64,000 nt of DNA from Cyanobium sp. Cruz CV13-4-11 (GTDB lineage: Bacteria; Cyanobacteriota; Cyanobacteriia; PCC-6307; Cyanobiaceae), in contig NZ_JAGQCH010000008.1 of NCBI RefSeq assembly GCF_024346055.1, forward strand, positions 79,969-143,968, in the 5' to 3' direction. Positions 17,131 to 26,562 of this stretch are shown here, piece by piece (position 1 is the first letter of the stretch; the number at the start of each line of letters is the position of its first letter). The position numbers and the translations under genes were made by a program. The notes under the pieces were generated by a model. That model saw only the letters and a list, made by a program, of their open reading frames with translations, had not been told where the DNA came from and searched no databases.

Positions 17131-17886
17131 TTGCCGAACCTTCAGCGCCGTCACCTGGTCCTCGCCTTCGCCGGCCTCAGCCTTGGCTTGGCCGGGCCCG
17201 TCAGTGCCGCCGACACTTCCAGAGCCTGGCAGCTGGGTCCCGAGGCCCGTGTGGCCCCCGCCCGGGTGGCGATGTTGACTCCCCTGCCGGCCGCTCCCCG
17301 CGTCTTCGCCATCACGCCGGAGCGCCGGGCCCTGCTCAACACCATCCGCTACGCCGAAGGCACCTGGGCCAACGGCCATGAGGTCGGTTACCGCATCCTC
17401 TTCGGGGGCAGCCTGTTCGATTCGCTTGATCGCCACCCCAACCGGGTGATGCGCACGGCCCGCTACGCCAGTGCGGCGGCTGGTGCCTACCAGTTCATGC
17501 CCTTCACCTGGGACATGGTGACCCGGGCCCTGGGCATGCCTGATTTCGGCCCCGAGTCCCAGGACCAGGCGGCCCTGTTACTGGTCCAGCGCCGGGGCGC
17601 CCTGCACCTGGCCGATCGCGGTGAGCTGACCCCCGATCTGGCGGCCCGTCTGGCCCCTGAATGGGCCTCCTTCCCCACCCTGGCCGGTCGCAGCTTCTAC
17701 GGGCAGCCCGTCAAGCGTCTCAACGATCTGCGCCGCTTCTACGAGCAGAACCTGGCCCTGCTGCGCAACGAATCCGCCGCCGTCTGGGAAGACGTGGCGA
17801 TTCGCCAGGTGCCTCCTGCCTGCAGCGATGCCAGCCTCTCTTGCCAGCTGGAGCGGGTGGGCGGCGGAGCCTCCAAGGCCCCCTAG
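17131..17886 (+). CDS. Secreted lysozyme-like glycoside hydrolase (GH24/GH104-like)
   Basis: A 251-residue protein with a signal peptide (RRHLVLAFAGLSLGLAGPVSAAD, cleavage likely after about residue 27). The catalytic-type region is NTIRYAEGTW, with Glu as the presumed acid, followed by YRILFGG, FDSLDRHPN and SAAAGAYQFMPFTWDMV. This order matches phage-type muramidases also found in bacterial chromosomes. It would cut peptidoglycan in the periplasm. The start is TTG at 17131; no ATG fits the signal peptide. No other phage gene is nearby, so it looks like a resident enzyme rather than part of a prophage. It is convergent with the TPM-domain gene, which ends four bases further on. Confidence 0.8.
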   Translation: MPNLQRRHLVLAFAGLSLGLAGPVSAADTSRAWQLGPEARVAPARVAMLTPLPAAPRVFAITPERRALLNTIRYAEGTWANGHEVGYRILFGGSLFDSLDRHPNRVMRTARYASAAAGAYQFMPFTWDMVTRALGMPDFGPESQDQAALLLVQRRGALHLADRGELTPDLAARLAPEWASFPTLAGRSFYGQPVKRLNDLRRFYEQNLALLRNESAAVWEDVAIRQVPPACSDASLSCQLERVGGGASKAP

Positions 17887-17889
17887 CCT

Positions 17890-18795
17890 TCAGGCATCGC
17901 CCTCGCCCTTGCCCTGAAGGCGCACGCCTCCCAGGGTTTTCTGGGCAATCAGATAGGCCAGCACCGACGCCCCCAGGAACCCCAGCACGTTGCGCAGCAA
18001 CGGCAGCACGTCGTTGGTGCGGGTGATGATCGGGCCCATGCCCAGAGCCACGAACAGGATCACCCAGAGGGGCGACAGCAGCAGCACCCAGGTCCATTCC
18101 ACCCGGCGGCCCTCCTGACGTGGGAAGGCGGCGAATCCCACGATCAGGCCCCCGAGGATCGACGTGCAGAGGGTGAGAATCCACTGCTCCTGGGGCAAGC
18201 CCGGCACCACCTGGCAACCACCGATGGCCAGGCACCCCTTCACGGCATGGATGGCCGACAGGATCGAGCCGTCCTCGCCGTGGTCACGGACGTAGAACTG
18301 GTTGCCATAGCGGGTCTGGAGTTCCACCCAGAAGGTGCGAGGCATCAGGGCGAACAGGGCCTCGCCCACGTTGAAGTTGAGCAGGTTGCCGCCACGGGGA
18401 TCGGCGACCAGCAGCAGGCTGCGCTCGTCCAGGTCCCAGAACCCTTTGACGGCCAGGCCGGGGGTGCGTTCGTACTGGGTCAGGACCCGCAGCTTCCAGC
18501 CACTGGTGGCCTCGAAGCTCTCCAGCTCGGCCTCCAGCTGCCCCCGTTCGCCATCGGTGAGGGCTTTGGCCAGGTCGATCACCGGGGTGGGGTGATCGGG
18601 CAGCAGCTGGGGGTTGTCTGCGGCGTAGGCGGCTGCCCCCAGGCCCGGCAACAGCCAGGTGGCCAACACCAGGGTGAGGGTGGCCAGTAAGGCCCCCAGC
18701 CGCCTTGCCAACCCACCGCGCGAGCCGCTTTCAGGGCAATCCCGCCTCGTTCCCGTGTCTGCTGCTGTCGCCAACGCCATCGCTCTTGCTCCCAT
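17890..18795 (-). CDS. TPM-domain thylakoid protein, Psb32-like
   Basis: A 301-residue protein. An N-terminal hydrophobic segment (about 29-60) looks like a signal or anchor ending AAAYAADN. A TPM domain follows, including DLAKALTDGERGQLEAEL, GWKLRVLTQYERTPG, and DERSLLLVADPRGGNLLNFNVG. Two or three C-terminal helices (about 205-290) anchor it. In cyanobacteria and plants, Psb32/TLP18.3 proteins help photosystem II repair and turnover, probably on the thylakoid lumen side. It is divergent from the MidA-like gene, with only 35 bases between starts, so promoters must overlap. Confidence 0.85.
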   Translation of the reverse strand: MGARAMALATAADTGTRRDCPESGSRGGLARRLGALLATLTLVLATWLLPGLGAAAYAADNPQLLPDHPTPVIDLAKALTDGERGQLEAELESFEATSGWKLRVLTQYERTPGLAVKGFWDLDERSLLLVADPRGGNLLNFNVGEALFALMPRTFWVELQTRYGNQFYVRDHGEDGSILSAIHAVKGCLAIGGCQVVPGLPQEQWILTLCTSILGGLIVGFAAFPRQEGRRVEWTWVLLLSPLWVILFVALGMGPIITRTNDVLPLLRNVLGFLGASVLAYLIAQKTLGGVRLQGKGEGDA

Positions 18796-18830
18796 CGGTC
18801 AGCATTCTCACCGAGTCACCCTGACGCCGC

Positions 18831-20021
18831 GTGCAGACCCCCCATTCCGGCTCCCCGGCTGTTCCTGAGTGGCTCAGCCAGCGACTGCAGGCCTCCGGTG
18901 GGTCGGTGCCGTTCCTCGACTACATGCAGTGGGTCTTGCATGATCCGGATCATGGTGCCTACGGGAGTGGCCGGCTGGCGATCGGCCCTCGGGGGGACTT
19001 CGCCACCGCCCCCTCCCTGGGGCCGGAGTTCGCCGAGTTACTTGCCCCCCAGCTGGCCCAGTGGCTGGCCCGGCTTCCGGCTGACGCCCCCCTGGCCCTG
19101 GTGGAGACCGGTCCAGGGGAGGGCCAGCTGGCCCAGCAGCTGGCCGAGGCGCTCTATGCCGGCTGGCCCGGGCTGGCCGGGCGCACCGAACTGGTGCTGG
19201 TGGAGCCGAATGCCGGCATGGCCCAGCGGCAACGGCAGCGCCTCCGTGCCTGCCCGTTGCCGGTGCGATGGATCGATTTTGAAACCTTTGCCAGGGCCCC
19301 ACGGCAAGGCGTGGTGCTGGCCCACGAAGTGCTCGATGCCCTGGCCATCGAGCGCATCGAGCGCCGGGACGACCAGTGGTGTCGCCAGCGGGTCGTTCTG
19401 AGGGGAGACAGCCTGAGCCTGGAGGCCGCGGAGCCACTGCATGGGCCCGTGCTCAGCCAACTGGAGGGCCTCGGCCTCCTGCCCCTGGATGGGAGCCGCC
19501 CGCCGGGCTGGTGCACCGAGCTCCATCCCGGCCTGGAACCCTGGCTGGCCGTCTGCGGCGAAGCGCTGAGCGAAGGGTGGTTGCTGGTGATCGATTACGC
19601 CCATGAGGCCCGTCGCTATTACGCGCCCCAGCGCTCCGCCGGCACCCTGATGGCCTACCGGCACCAGCGGGCCAGCGGCGACCCGCTGCGGGAGCCGGGT
19701 TTGTGGGACCTGACGGCCCATCTCTGTCTCGAGACCCTGGAGGCGGCGGCCCGGGCCGCCGCCTGGCAGCCCCTGGGCGGCTGCCGGCAGGGAGAGGCCC
19801 TGCTGGCGCTTGGTCTGGCCCAACGCCTGCATGGGCTGCAGCAGCAACCCATGTCCCGGTTGGGGGAGCTCCTGCAACGGCGTGAAAACCTGCTTCGGCT
19901 GGTGGATCCCGCCGGTTTGGGTGACTTCCGCTGGTTGGCCTTCCACCGGGGCCCAGCGGAATCGGGACCGTCTTCGAGGCCTCAGCCAGCGCCCCTGTTT
20001 CTCAGCCAGCCATCGGTCTGA
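18831..20021 (+). CDS. MidA/NDUFAF7-like SAM-dependent methyltransferase
   Basis: A 396-residue class I methyltransferase. Conserved family features are PFLDYMQWVLHDPDHGAYG, GPRGDFATAPSLGPEFAELL and the SAM-binding VETGPGEGQLAQQL, followed by LVEPNAGM, HEVLDAL and VIDYAHEARRYY. In mitochondria NDUFAF7 methylates an arginine of complex I; the bacterial substrate is unknown but NDH-1 is a reasonable guess. The start is GTG 18831. The last 20 residues (SGPSSRPQ...) look poorly conserved. Confidence 0.87.
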   Translation: MQTPHSGSPAVPEWLSQRLQASGGSVPFLDYMQWVLHDPDHGAYGSGRLAIGPRGDFATAPSLGPEFAELLAPQLAQWLARLPADAPLALVETGPGEGQLAQQLAEALYAGWPGLAGRTELVLVEPNAGMAQRQRQRLRACPLPVRWIDFETFARAPRQGVVLAHEVLDALAIERIERRDDQWCRQRVVLRGDSLSLEAAEPLHGPVLSQLEGLGLLPLDGSRPPGWCTELHPGLEPWLAVCGEALSEGWLLVIDYAHEARRYYAPQRSAGTLMAYRHQRASGDPLREPGLWDLTAHLCLETLEAAARAAAWQPLGGCRQGEALLALGLAQRLHGLQQQPMSRLGELLQRRENLLRLVDPAGLGDFRWLAFHRGPAESGPSSRPQPAPLFLSQPSV

Positions 20022-20077
20022 TCGGCGGCCTTCCGCTTACATCTCCAGATCAAGTGCGGCAGAGCCATTGACGAGGC

Positions 20078-21169
20078 TCAGAACCATTCCGACTGGGCGT
20101 CCTCCTGGGGGTTGACATTGGCGTGGGGGGTCGTGCGGCGGAACTCCATGGTGATGCCGCGCTTCTGCTCCCCATCGGCGGCCAGGGCCTCGATCGGATA
20201 GAGCTGCTGACCATCCCGGAAGGGAACCTGGAGCCGGAAGGTTCCATCCGAAGACAGGGGAATCTCCTCACCGCCGATGGTCAGGCGGGCGGAGGGATCG
20301 GTGGCCCCGTAGACAATCAATTCCGCGTCGGCCACCAGCCAGAAAGAGCGTTGGCGAGCGGCCACACCGCCGATGCCGGAGCCGCTGCGGCCGGAGGCCC
20401 AGGGGCCCGCACCCGAGGCCGAGTAGTCGCCGCCGCCCTGCAGGCCGGCGCCGGAATCGATCTCATGGAAGGCCTCGGAACCGCGGCCAAGGCGGCGCCA
20501 GGGGCTGGTGGCGCTCTGGTAGAGCCGCTCGTGCAGGTCGTTGATGATCTCCCTGGTCGGCGGGGCGGACGTGCCTTCGACCGCCGGAGGCATCGAGAAG
20601 GCGACGAAGGGGTCGGGCACGCTGATGGCCGGGCTGTCCAGAACCGGAACGTGGGCCGTGGCGGAGAACGCCAAGGAAATCCAGCCCCCGCTGCCGCCCT
20701 TGCGGAAGCCCAGCTCCACCCTGTAGTCGCGGCCAGACAGGGGCACCGGCAGGTACCACTCGGTGGCCTGGCTTTCGACCACCACTTCCTGGAGGGTGTG
20801 GGGATGGCTGGAGCCACCATCGAGTCCGGTCACGTCGGCGACACGCAAGCACAGCTGGGTGGCGCCATCGGCCTGGGCCCGGCTTCTGTCGGCCGGGTTG
20901 ATCGACCAGCGCACCTGGGACCACTGGGGATCACGGGGCAGGAAAGCCACCCAGGAGGACTCTCCACCGTCGCCGCTCGGCGGCGCCAAGGCGGGGCTGG
21001 CGGCGGGGGGGGCCGGCGAAGATGGCGATGGGGAGGGAGCCTGGGAGGGAGATGGCTGGGGCTCGGCCGTCTCCTGGCGGCCCCCGAGCCCGATGGTCCT
21101 GGCCAGGGCGCCGAGTCGTCGCAGGGGCTGGCTCAGAAAGGTGGTGAACCGGCTGCGACGACTGCTCAT
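20078..21169 (-). CDS. DUF4912-domain protein
   Basis: A 363-residue protein. A basic N-terminus (RRSRF...RRLG) is followed by a Pro/Ser/Ala-rich linker (about residues 35-68). The body has two beta-rich modules: one with WSQVRWSINPADR, QLCLRVADVTGLDG and VVESQATEWYLPVPLSGRDY, the other with SFWLVADAELIVYGATDPSARLTI and DGTFRLQVPFRDG. These are the hallmarks of DUF4912 as found in cyanobacteria, where the role is unknown. No signal peptide or membrane helix is seen. It is downstream of aroB on the same strand, but a terminator-like hairpin lies between. Confidence 0.85.
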   Translation of the reverse strand: MSSRRSRFTTFLSQPLRRLGALARTIGLGGRQETAEPQPSPSQAPSPSPSSPAPPAASPALAPPSGDGGESSWVAFLPRDPQWSQVRWSINPADRSRAQADGATQLCLRVADVTGLDGGSSHPHTLQEVVVESQATEWYLPVPLSGRDYRVELGFRKGGSGGWISLAFSATAHVPVLDSPAISVPDPFVAFSMPPAVEGTSAPPTREIINDLHERLYQSATSPWRRLGRGSEAFHEIDSGAGLQGGGDYSASGAGPWASGRSGSGIGGVAARQRSFWLVADAELIVYGATDPSARLTIGGEEIPLSSDGTFRLQVPFRDGQQLYPIEALAADGEQKRGITMEFRRTTPHANVNPQEDAQSEWF

Positions 21170-21183
21170 GGGCCGTGGGAAAT

Positions 21184-21208
21184 AAAAACCTTCCGGTGAT
21201 GGTCACCG
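21184..21208 (-). terminator. Probable rho-independent terminator after aroB
   Basis: Read leftwards after the aroB stop, CGGTGA-CCA-TCACCG forms a perfect 6-bp hairpin (21194-21208). It is followed after five bases by a run of five T (21184-21188 on this strand). Confidence 0.55.
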
Positions 21209-21233
21209 ATCTGGGGAGTCTGCGCCTTTCCTG

Positions 21234-22376
21234 TCAGCGAACAACCACGTTCGAAGCGGCGACCGCGAGGGCGGCCCTGATCGTGGCGGGATCGACATCG
21301 TCGCGGATCGTGACCGATCCCACGCCGGTGGGCAGCACGAAGCGCACCTTGCCCTGGCGCACCTTCTTGTCGGCCTGCAGGGAGGTCAGCACGGCCTCGG
21401 GATCGAGGGCCGGCCAGCCCATGGGCAGTCCGGCGGCCGCCACCAGCCGGCGCTGCCGGTCCTGATCCGCCTGGCTCCAGAGCCCCATCGCCACGGCGAT
21501 AGCACCGGCGGCCACCATGCCCAGGCCCACCGCTTCCCCGTGCAGCCAGGTGCCGTAGCCGCTGAGGTTCTCCACCGCATGGCCCAGGGTGTGGCCGTAG
21601 TTGAGGATGGCCCGCAGACCCCCTTCCCGTTCGTCGGCGGCCACCACCCGGGCCTTGGCGGCGGCGGAGCGCTCGAGCAAACGTTGCAGCAGCTCGGGCC
21701 CGATGGCTTCGCGGCTGGCCAGGGCGCCCTGGGGATCCCGCACGGCGGCCTGCTCCAGGTCGTTGAAGAGTTGGTCATCACCGATGACGGCGTACTTGAT
21801 CACCTCGGCCATGCCGGCGCGGAACTCCCGCTCCGGCAGGGTGGCCAGTACCTGAGGGTCGATCAGAACCAGTTTCGGTTGGTGGAAGGCGCCGATCAGG
21901 TTCTTCCCCCCCGGATGGTTCACCCCCGTCTTGCCTCCGATGGCGGCATCCACCATCGCCAGCAGGGTGGTGGGCACCTGCACCACAGCGATGCCCCGCA
22001 GCCAGGTGGCGGCGGCGAAGCCAGCCATGTCCCCCACCACGCCGCCCCCCAGGGCGACGATCAGGGAGCCCCGCTCCAGGCGATGCGCGAAGGCGGCGTC
22101 ATGGATGGCGGCCACGGTGGCCGGTGTCTTGCGCTCTTCCCCGGCCTCCAGTACCAGGGTCCGCACGGCGAAGCCGCTTGACTCAAGACCTGTCAGCGCT
22201 TCAGCACCATGAAATCCCCGCACCTCCGGGTTGGTCACCACCAGCACCCGGGTGCCGCTCTGGAAGCCGCGCTCGACCAGGAAGGAACCCAGGCGGCCGA
22301 GCAGGCCCTCACCGATCAGGATCTGATAGGGATCGGCGGCCAGGGACACCGTGATGGTGCGGTGGTCCTGTGGCAC
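21234..22376 (-). CDS. aroB: 3-dehydroquinate synthase
   Basis: A 380-residue AroB, which converts DAHP to 3-dehydroquinate in the shikimate pathway with NAD+ and a divalent metal. Motifs: [60 protein letters not shown] and the metal-ligand segments [16 protein letters not shown] and [11 protein letters not shown]. Length and motif order match the family. It follows recQ on the same strand with a 27-base gap. A terminator-like hairpin follows. Confidence 0.97.
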   Translation of the reverse strand: MPQDHRTITVSLAADPYQILIGEGLLGRLGSFLVERGFQSGTRVLVVTNPEVRGFHGAEALTGLESSGFAVRTLVLEAGEERKTPATVAAIHDAAFAHRLERGSLIVALGGGVVGDMAGFAAATWLRGIAVVQVPTTLLAMVDAAIGGKTGVNHPGGKNLIGAFHQPKLVLIDPQVLATLPEREFRAGMAEVIKYAVIGDDQLFNDLEQAAVRDPQGALASREAIGPELLQRLLERSAAAKARVVAADEREGGLRAILNYGHTLGHAVENLSGYGTWLHGEAVGLGMVAAGAIAVAMGLWSQADQDRQRRLVAAAGLPMGWPALDPEAVLTSLQADKKVRQGKVRFVLPTGVGSVTIRDDVDPATIRAALAVAASNVVVR

Positions 22377-22403
22377 GGACGGGGCGTCAAGGGTGGGCTG
22401 AGG

Positions 22404-24233
22404 CTAGGCCGGTGCGGTCTGGCTCCCGACCACGGCCAGCACCGCCTCGCCATAGCTGGCGAGCTTGGCCTTGCCGATGCCGGTGATGCCGGCCAGGTCT
22501 TCAAGGGCGGTGGGACGGCGCTCGGCGATGGCGATCAGGGTGCGGTCATGGAAGACCACGTAGGGCGGTAGGCCCTGCTGGCGGGCCTGCTCCAGCCGCC
22601 AGGCCTTCAGGGCCGCCACCAGTCCCGCATCGACGTTGTCCGCACCGCCAGTCGGCGCCCCTCCGGCCCCAGCCCCGGCCGCCGCACCGCGACGCTCCTT
22701 CGCCGCCGGCGGCAGTCGGATCTCCAGTCGCGTCTCGCCGCGCAGCAGGGGTCTCACCAGGGCGTCATCACCGAACTGCAGGCCCCCATGGCCATCGGCG
22801 GCGGGCACAAGGAACCCCCTGGCGCTGAGCTGGCGGAACAGGCTGCGCCACTGGCCCCGGTCCAGTTCCTTGCCGATGCCATGCACCCCCAGCTGGTCGT
22901 GGCCAAGGCTCTGGATCCGGGCCGTCTCGCCTCCCAGCAGAACGTCCACCAGGTGGGCGGCGCCGAAACGCCCCCCGGTCCGGTACACAGCCGACAGGGC
23001 CTTGCGGGCCGGCTCGGTCACGTCCACGCCCTGGTTCGGCTCCAGGCAGACGTCGCAGTTGCCGCAGTCGCTGCTGTCCGCTTCGCCCAGGTAGCTGAGC
23101 AGGATCCGGCGGCGGCAGCTGGAGGCCTCGGCAAAGCCGATCAGGGCGTCGAGGCGGCCGTGCTCGATCCGCTTCTGGGCCGGATCGGCATCGGACTCGT
23201 CGATGAAGCGACGCAACGGCGGCACATCCCCGGAGCCATGCACCATCCAGGCGATGGCCGGCAGGCCATCCCGGCCCGCCCGGCCCGTTTCCTGGTAATA
23301 GGCCTCCAGGCTCTTGGGCAGGTCCACATGGGCGACGAAGCGCACGTCCGGCTTGTCAATGCCCATGCCGAAGGCGATGGTGGCCACCACGACCACGCCG
23401 CTGCCGAGGCGAAACCGTTCCAGGGCGGCGCTGCGCCGCTCCGGCGAGAGTCCAGCGTGGTACGGGAGGGCGTCGTGGCCAGCGGCCTTGAGGGCGGCGG
23501 CGTGCTCCTCCACCCGCTTGCGGGAGCGGGCGTAGACGATGCCGGAGTGCCCCCGCTGGCTGTCGAGGAACGCGAGCAGCTGCTGCCGGGGTTCGCTTTT
23601 GTCGCGCAGCAGATAGCGGATGTTGGGCCGATCGAAGCTGGCGAGAAACACCGCCGCCTGCTCCAGGCCCAGGCGCGCCACGATCTCGGAGCGGGTGCGG
23701 GGATCGGCGGTGGCCGTCAGGGCGATGCGGGGAATGGCGGAGAAGCGCTCGGCGAGCACCGCCAGCTGCAGGTACTCGGGCCGAAAATCGTGCCCCCACT
23801 GGGAGACGCAGTGGGCTTCGTCAATGGCGAACAGGGCGAGGGGCAGATCGGCGAGCCGCTCGATCAGATCACCACCCAGGAGCCGCTCCGGCGACACGTA
23901 GAGCAGATCCAGCCGGCCGGCCTGGAGCTCCCGCCAGGTGGTCGCCGCCGCGTCGGCGCTTTCGGCCGAATGCAGGGCGGCCGCCCGCACGCCGGCCTGG
24001 CGCAGGGCGCCCACCTGGTCCTGCATCAGGGCGATCAGCGGCGAGACCACCACCGCCGTTCCCGGCCGGCAGAGGGCCGGGATCTGGTAGCAGAGCGATT
24101 TCCCGCCTCCGGTGGGCATCAGCACCAGGGCCGAGCCCCCCGCGCAGACGTGCGAGACGATGGCCGCCTGGGGGCCGCGGAAGGCGTCATAGCCGAAGAC
24201 GTCCCGCAGCACCTGCTTCGGTTTCGCCGTCAT
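22404..24233 (-). CDS. recQ: ATP-dependent DNA helicase RecQ
   Basis: A 609-residue RecQ helicase. Walker A is LMPTGGGKSLCYQIPAL (Lys45), motif II is FAIDEAHCVSQWGHDFRPEY and motif VI is YQETGRAGRDG. Zinc-binding cysteines are in SSCRRR...CGNCDVC, then comes the RQC region. A C-terminal HRDC domain includes YVVFHDRTLIAIAERRPTAL and ITGIGKAKLASYG. It unwinds DNA in recombination and fork repair. The frame is open upstream to 24614, but the first 127 residues read as low-complexity sequence antisense to the ABC permease gene, so ATG 24233 is the start. It is divergent from that permease. Confidence 0.95.
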   Translation of the reverse strand: MTAKPKQVLRDVFGYDAFRGPQAAIVSHVCAGGSALVLMPTGGGKSLCYQIPALCRPGTAVVVSPLIALMQDQVGALRQAGVRAAALHSAESADAAATTWRELQAGRLDLLYVSPERLLGGDLIERLADLPLALFAIDEAHCVSQWGHDFRPEYLQLAVLAERFSAIPRIALTATADPRTRSEIVARLGLEQAAVFLASFDRPNIRYLLRDKSEPRQQLLAFLDSQRGHSGIVYARSRKRVEEHAAALKAAGHDALPYHAGLSPERRSAALERFRLGSGVVVVATIAFGMGIDKPDVRFVAHVDLPKSLEAYYQETGRAGRDGLPAIAWMVHGSGDVPPLRRFIDESDADPAQKRIEHGRLDALIGFAEASSCRRRILLSYLGEADSSDCGNCDVCLEPNQGVDVTEPARKALSAVYRTGGRFGAAHLVDVLLGGETARIQSLGHDQLGVHGIGKELDRGQWRSLFRQLSARGFLVPAADGHGGLQFGDDALVRPLLRGETRLEIRLPPAAKERRGAAAGAGAGGAPTGGADNVDAGLVAALKAWRLEQARQQGLPPYVVFHDRTLIAIAERRPTALEDLAGITGIGKAKLASYGEAVLAVVGSQTAPA

Positions 24234-24315
24234 CGGGATGGGGGATTGATCGGCATCGGTGGTCTCCAGCCTCCCTGCCGATTGTGCAACGCCCCACGTC
24301 CGGCAGGATGCACCG

Positions 24316-25212
24316 ATGTCCCCACCCACCCCTACTGCGCCGGCACCCAGCCGCTCTGCCTGGGCGTTTCTGGCCCCCGCCCTGCTGCTGCTGGCGGTGT
24401 CGGTCCTGATCCCGGCGGCCATGGCCCTGGTGATCAGCTTCACCCGCACGGGGCTGGATGTGAGCGAACCGCTCACCTTCGTGGGCCTGGCCAACTTCCG
24501 CCGGCTGCTGGCCGATCCGATGCTGCTGCGGGTGACCGGCACCACCTTCCTGTATCTGGTGGGGGTGGTCCCACCGATCGTCCTCGGGGCCCTCGCCCTG
24601 GCGGTGCTGGTCAACCGCCAGATGCCGGGTATCCACTGGTTCCGCGGCGCCTTTTACACCCCGGTGCTGGTGTCCCTGGTGGTGGCGGCGATCGCCTTCC
24701 GCTGGCTCTACGCCGAGAACGGTCTGGTCAACGGCTGGCTTGGGGCCCTGCTGGCCGAACGCTTCACGCCGATCGGCTTTCTCACCTCCACCGCCCTGGC
24801 CCTGCCCTCGGTGATGCTGGTCACCCTTTGGAAAGGTCTCGGGTACTACATGGTCATCTTCGTGGCCGGCCTGCAGGGGATCTCCGCCGATCTCTACGAG
24901 GCGGCGGCCCTGGATGGCAGCGAGGGCTGGCGCCGCCACCTGGATATCACCCTGCCCCTACTGAGGCCCTACATCACCCTGGTGGCGGTGATTTCGGCCA
25001 TTGGGGCCACCAAGGTGTTCGAGGAGGTGTACCTGATGACCCAGGGGGGGCCGGCCGACAGCACCCGCACGATCGTCTACTACGTCTACGACCAGGCTTT
25101 TTCGGAGCTGGAGATCAGCTACGCCTGCACCGTCGGCCTGGCCCTGTTTCTGATCGTGCTGCTGCTCAGCCTGGTCCGCTATGCCTTCGCCGCCGAGAAC
25201 CCTCTGCAGTGA
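24316..25212 (+). CDS. Orphan sugar-type ABC transporter permease (MalF/UgpA-like)
   Basis: A 298-residue inner-membrane permease with six predicted helices. The cytoplasmic coupling motif is present: LYEAAALDGSEGWRRHLDITLPLLRP, residues about 195-220 (EAA...G...I..P). Family features such as FYTPVLVSLVVAAIAFRWLY and GGPADSTRTIVYYVYDQAF match MalF/UgpA carbohydrate permeases. No binding protein, second permease or ATPase is beside it. A complete sugar ABC operon with its own two permeases lies at 47-51 kb, so the partners of this one are not clear. ATG 24316 is preferred over an upstream 24259 start because homology begins after it. Confidence 0.85.
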   Translation: MSPPTPTAPAPSRSAWAFLAPALLLLAVSVLIPAAMALVISFTRTGLDVSEPLTFVGLANFRRLLADPMLLRVTGTTFLYLVGVVPPIVLGALALAVLVNRQMPGIHWFRGAFYTPVLVSLVVAAIAFRWLYAENGLVNGWLGALLAERFTPIGFLTSTALALPSVMLVTLWKGLGYYMVIFVAGLQGISADLYEAAALDGSEGWRRHLDITLPLLRPYITLVAVISAIGATKVFEEVYLMTQGGPADSTRTIVYYVYDQAFSELEISYACTVGLALFLIVLLLSLVRYAFAAENPLQ

Positions 25213-25275
25213 GGACCCGCCCGGGCCTTGACGCCCTGGTGGCAGGCTGGTCCCCGGTTCGAACGACCTTGCAGG

Positions 25276-26556
25276 GTGCAGACCATCCCTGACACCGATC
25301 CCCAGACGGAACCCGCTGCGATCGAGGCCATCGGCATCGTGGGGGGCGGCCAGCTGGCCTGGATGCTGGCCCAGGCCGCCCGGGACCTCGGCGTCGCCCT
25401 GCATGTGCAGACCCCCGGCGCCGACGATCCGGCCAGCCGCGAGGCGGCCAGTGTGGTTCTGGCTGCCGTCGATGACGTGGCCGCCACCCGGGAGCTGGCC
25501 AGCCGCTGCAGCGCCATCAGTTTTGAAAACGAGTGGATTCCCCTGGAGGCCCTGCAGCCGCTTGAGGGTCCTGCTCTCCAGTTCCTGCCGGGACTCGAGG
25601 CGCTGCGTCCCCTGGTGAGCAAGGCGGGGCAGCGGCGACTGCTGGGCGACCTGCACCTGCCGGCCCCGCGCTGGTTTCCCCTGGCCGATGTGTTCCAGCC
25701 CGCTGCCCCCGGTCCAGCGCACGGGGGGCAGGCCACCGTGCCAGTGAGCCAGCCACGCCCCACTCTGTCCCCAGCGGCTCCCCGCCTTCCCGAGGGCTTC
25801 GATTTTCCGATGATGGCCAAGGCCAGCCGCGGGGGCTACGACGGCCGGGGCACGGTGCCCCTGGCCGACCTGGCCGCGCTCGAGGAGCTGCTTGCCAGGG
25901 TCGACGCCGACGACTGGATTCTCGAGGAGCTGGTGCGTTTCGAGCAGGAGCTGGCGTTGGTGGCCTGCCGCGACCGGCACGGCACGGTGGCTTGCTACCC
26001 CCTGGTGCAGACGCACCAGCACCGACGCGTCTGCGACTGGGTGCTCTTCCCCGCGCCGGTGGATCACCGGGTCGAGGTGTTCGCCCGCAACGTGGCCGTC
26101 TCCCTGCTTACTGCCCTCGATTACGTGGGCGTGTTGTCGATCGAGTTCTTCTACGGGCCCTCGGGTCTGCAGGTCAACGAGCTGGCCCCCCGCACCCACA
26201 ACTCCGGCCACCTGACGATCGAGGCCTGCCGCACCAGCCAGTTCTCCCAGCAGGTGCGCATCGTCGCCGGACTGCCGATGGGCGCCACCGACGCCGTGGT
26301 GCCCGGTGCCTTGATGGTCAACCTGCTCGCTCCCGAGGGTGGCGATGCCGACCAGCTGGAGCGGCGCCAGGCCCTGGAGGCGCTCCCAGGCGCCCACCTG
26401 CACTGGTACGGCAAGCAGGGGGGCGGGGCCGGCCGCAAGCTGGGCCACCTCACCCTGCTGCTCGAGGGCCGCACGGACGCCGAGCGTGAGCTGGACAAAC
26501 AACGCAGGCTGGCGCAGGTGCGCGCCATCTGGCCGCTGCCCGGTTCTGCCACTTAG
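25276..26556 (+). CDS. purK: N5-carboxyaminoimidazole ribonucleotide synthase
   Basis: A 426-residue ATP-grasp enzyme that converts AIR, bicarbonate and ATP to N5-CAIR in purine synthesis. Motifs: IGIVGGGQLAWMLAQAAR, VQTPGADDPASREA, AISFENEWIPLEAL, MAKASRGGYDGRGT, ILEELVRFEQELAL and the metal region LSIEFFY...VNELAPRTHNSGHLTIEA. An Ala/Pro-rich insertion (about 145-180) is longer than usual. The start is GTG 25276. A 6S RNA gene begins within about ten bases of its stop, an arrangement I recall from other cyanobacteria. Confidence 0.95.
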   Translation: MQTIPDTDPQTEPAAIEAIGIVGGGQLAWMLAQAARDLGVALHVQTPGADDPASREAASVVLAAVDDVAATRELASRCSAISFENEWIPLEALQPLEGPALQFLPGLEALRPLVSKAGQRRLLGDLHLPAPRWFPLADVFQPAAPGPAHGGQATVPVSQPRPTLSPAAPRLPEGFDFPMMAKASRGGYDGRGTVPLADLAALEELLARVDADDWILEELVRFEQELALVACRDRHGTVACYPLVQTHQHRRVCDWVLFPAPVDHRVEVFARNVAVSLLTALDYVGVLSIEFFYGPSGLQVNELAPRTHNSGHLTIEACRTSQFSQQVRIVAGLPMGATDAVVPGALMVNLLAPEGGDADQLERRQALEALPGAHLHWYGKQGGGAGRKLGHLTLLLEGRTDAERELDKQRRLAQVRAIWPLPGSAT

Positions 26557-26562
26557 AGTTCT

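Noticed and set aside
25250..25275. GGTTCGAAC resembling a tRNA T-loop before purK
   Set aside because: The bases on each side do not form a T-stem, and no acceptor, D or anticodon arm can be built around it.
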